Part shown: positions 13,476 to 13,728 of the stretch, in pieces | Position numbering within the stretch: position 1 is the stretch's first letter | How the letters are laid out: each line of letters opens with the position of its first letter | Notes under the pieces: generated by a model | What the model was told of the DNA's origin: nothing | Seen by the model: only the letters and a program-made list of their open reading frames with translations | Databases searched by the model: none | Made by a program: the position numbers and the translations under genes | Assembly (NCBI GenBank): GCA_027026295.1 | Contig: JALVOR010000203.1 | Span: forward strand, 1 to 13,728 | Direction of reading: 5' to 3' | Source of the DNA: Anaerolineales bacterium | GTDB lineage: Bacteria > Chloroflexota > Anaerolineae > Anaerolineales > DRMV01 | Length of the DNA stretch: 13,728 bases

Positions 13476-13728
13476 ATGTCGGCTACCACACCTCAAAATG
13501 GAAAAGGCCAATCCCATGACCTGTGGCCATTTATGCTCGTGGGGGCTCTCATTTTGCTGGCGGGGGTTGTGGCTTGCGGGTCTTTTGCCCTGGCAGCCCA
13601 CTTAATGCAACAAGCATACCTCAATGAGCGCCCTTCCTTCAGTAGTACACCAGCCACCTTGCCGACTCCCGCGTTTCGCCTCCAGCCCTTTACCCCCACC
13701 CCTGTACTCTCGGCTGCCGAAAGCACCC
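13476..13728 (+). CDS. Single-TM protein with Pro/Thr-rich region, 3' end outside window
   Basis: The frame opens at the ATG at 13476 with an excellent AGGAGG at 13465-13470 (5-nt spacing) and is still open at the right edge (84 full codons). It begins MSATTPQNGKGQSHDLWPF, has a hydrophobic segment (about residues 17-45: FMLVGALILLAGVVACG and on), then a Pro/Thr/Ser-rich stretch (STPATLPTPAFRLQPFTPTP) that is probably an extracytoplasmic linker to a domain beyond the window. The TM includes a Cys in VVACGS, which could be read as a lipobox, but its position in mid-helix argues against that. The gene lies 86 bp after the transpeptidase and may belong to the same operon. Function unknown. Confidence 0.7.
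   Translation, partial: MSATTPQNGKGQSHDLWPFMLVGALILLAGVVACGSFALAAHLMQQAYLNERPSFSSTPATLPTPAFRLQPFTPTPVLSAAEST

Overview
The window is GC-rich, compactly coded bacterial chromosome. The gene families suggest a member of Chloroflexota, probably Anaerolineae-like. The clues are a response-regulator/CpaE-type ATPase fusion, an exported 'AANTV...AGDGSG' protein beside an ER-type signal peptidase and a DUF5305 protein, a short secreted Ca-binding-repeat protein ending in a two-Cys tail, and a coiled-coil C4 zinc-ribbon protein. This assignment is inference from families; no rRNA, tRNA, phage, IS or CRISPR element was seen.

Layout. (1) 2-1021 (+): 3' part of a PhoD-like metallophosphatase that enters from the left edge. 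(2) 1022-1290: a gap with degenerate ~10-bp-period repeats, two inverted repeats and a candidate promoter, followed by a YggT-family membrane protein and a DUF167/YggU protein (1291-1885, +). A strong bidirectional terminator lies at 1913-1941. (3) 5187-1964 (-): a two-gene unit of a coiled-coil zinc-ribbon protein translationally coupled (ATGA overlap) to a membrane-anchored NACHT-type STAND NTPase with a C-terminal HEAT-like half. Its promoter TTGATT-N17-TATAAT would start transcription on the A of the ATG, giving a leaderless mRNA. (4) 5527-8879 (+): a four-gene secretion cassette of a small exported protein, an ER-type (Ser/His) signal peptidase, a DUF5305 protein fused to a degenerate HD-GYP domain, and a secreted RTX-type repeat protein. 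It is bounded by a 12-bp-stem hairpin. (5) 8880-9229: a 350-bp gap with that hairpin, a promoter-like element and a second block of degenerate repeats. (6) 9230-13389 (+): a tightly packed operon of REC-CpaE-like ATPase, sirtuin, GAF sensor histidine kinase and Tat-type L,D-transpeptidase, followed by the start of a single-TM protein that runs off the right edge.

The most interesting element is the cassette at 5527-8879. Both exported proteins carry the same AAxNTV motif just after their hydrophobic signal segment and flank a dedicated peptidase. The fourth member couples an extracytoplasmic DUF5305 domain to a cytoplasmic HD-GYP-like domain that has lost most metal ligands but kept the DGSGYP signature. 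This looks like a secretion/surface system with built-in signalling, possibly c-di-GMP binding without hydrolysis. The operon at 9230-13389 pairs a histidine kinase with a receiver protein that has no DNA-binding domain, and adds an NAD-dependent deacylase and a peptidoglycan cross-linking enzyme, suggesting a cell-envelope control unit.
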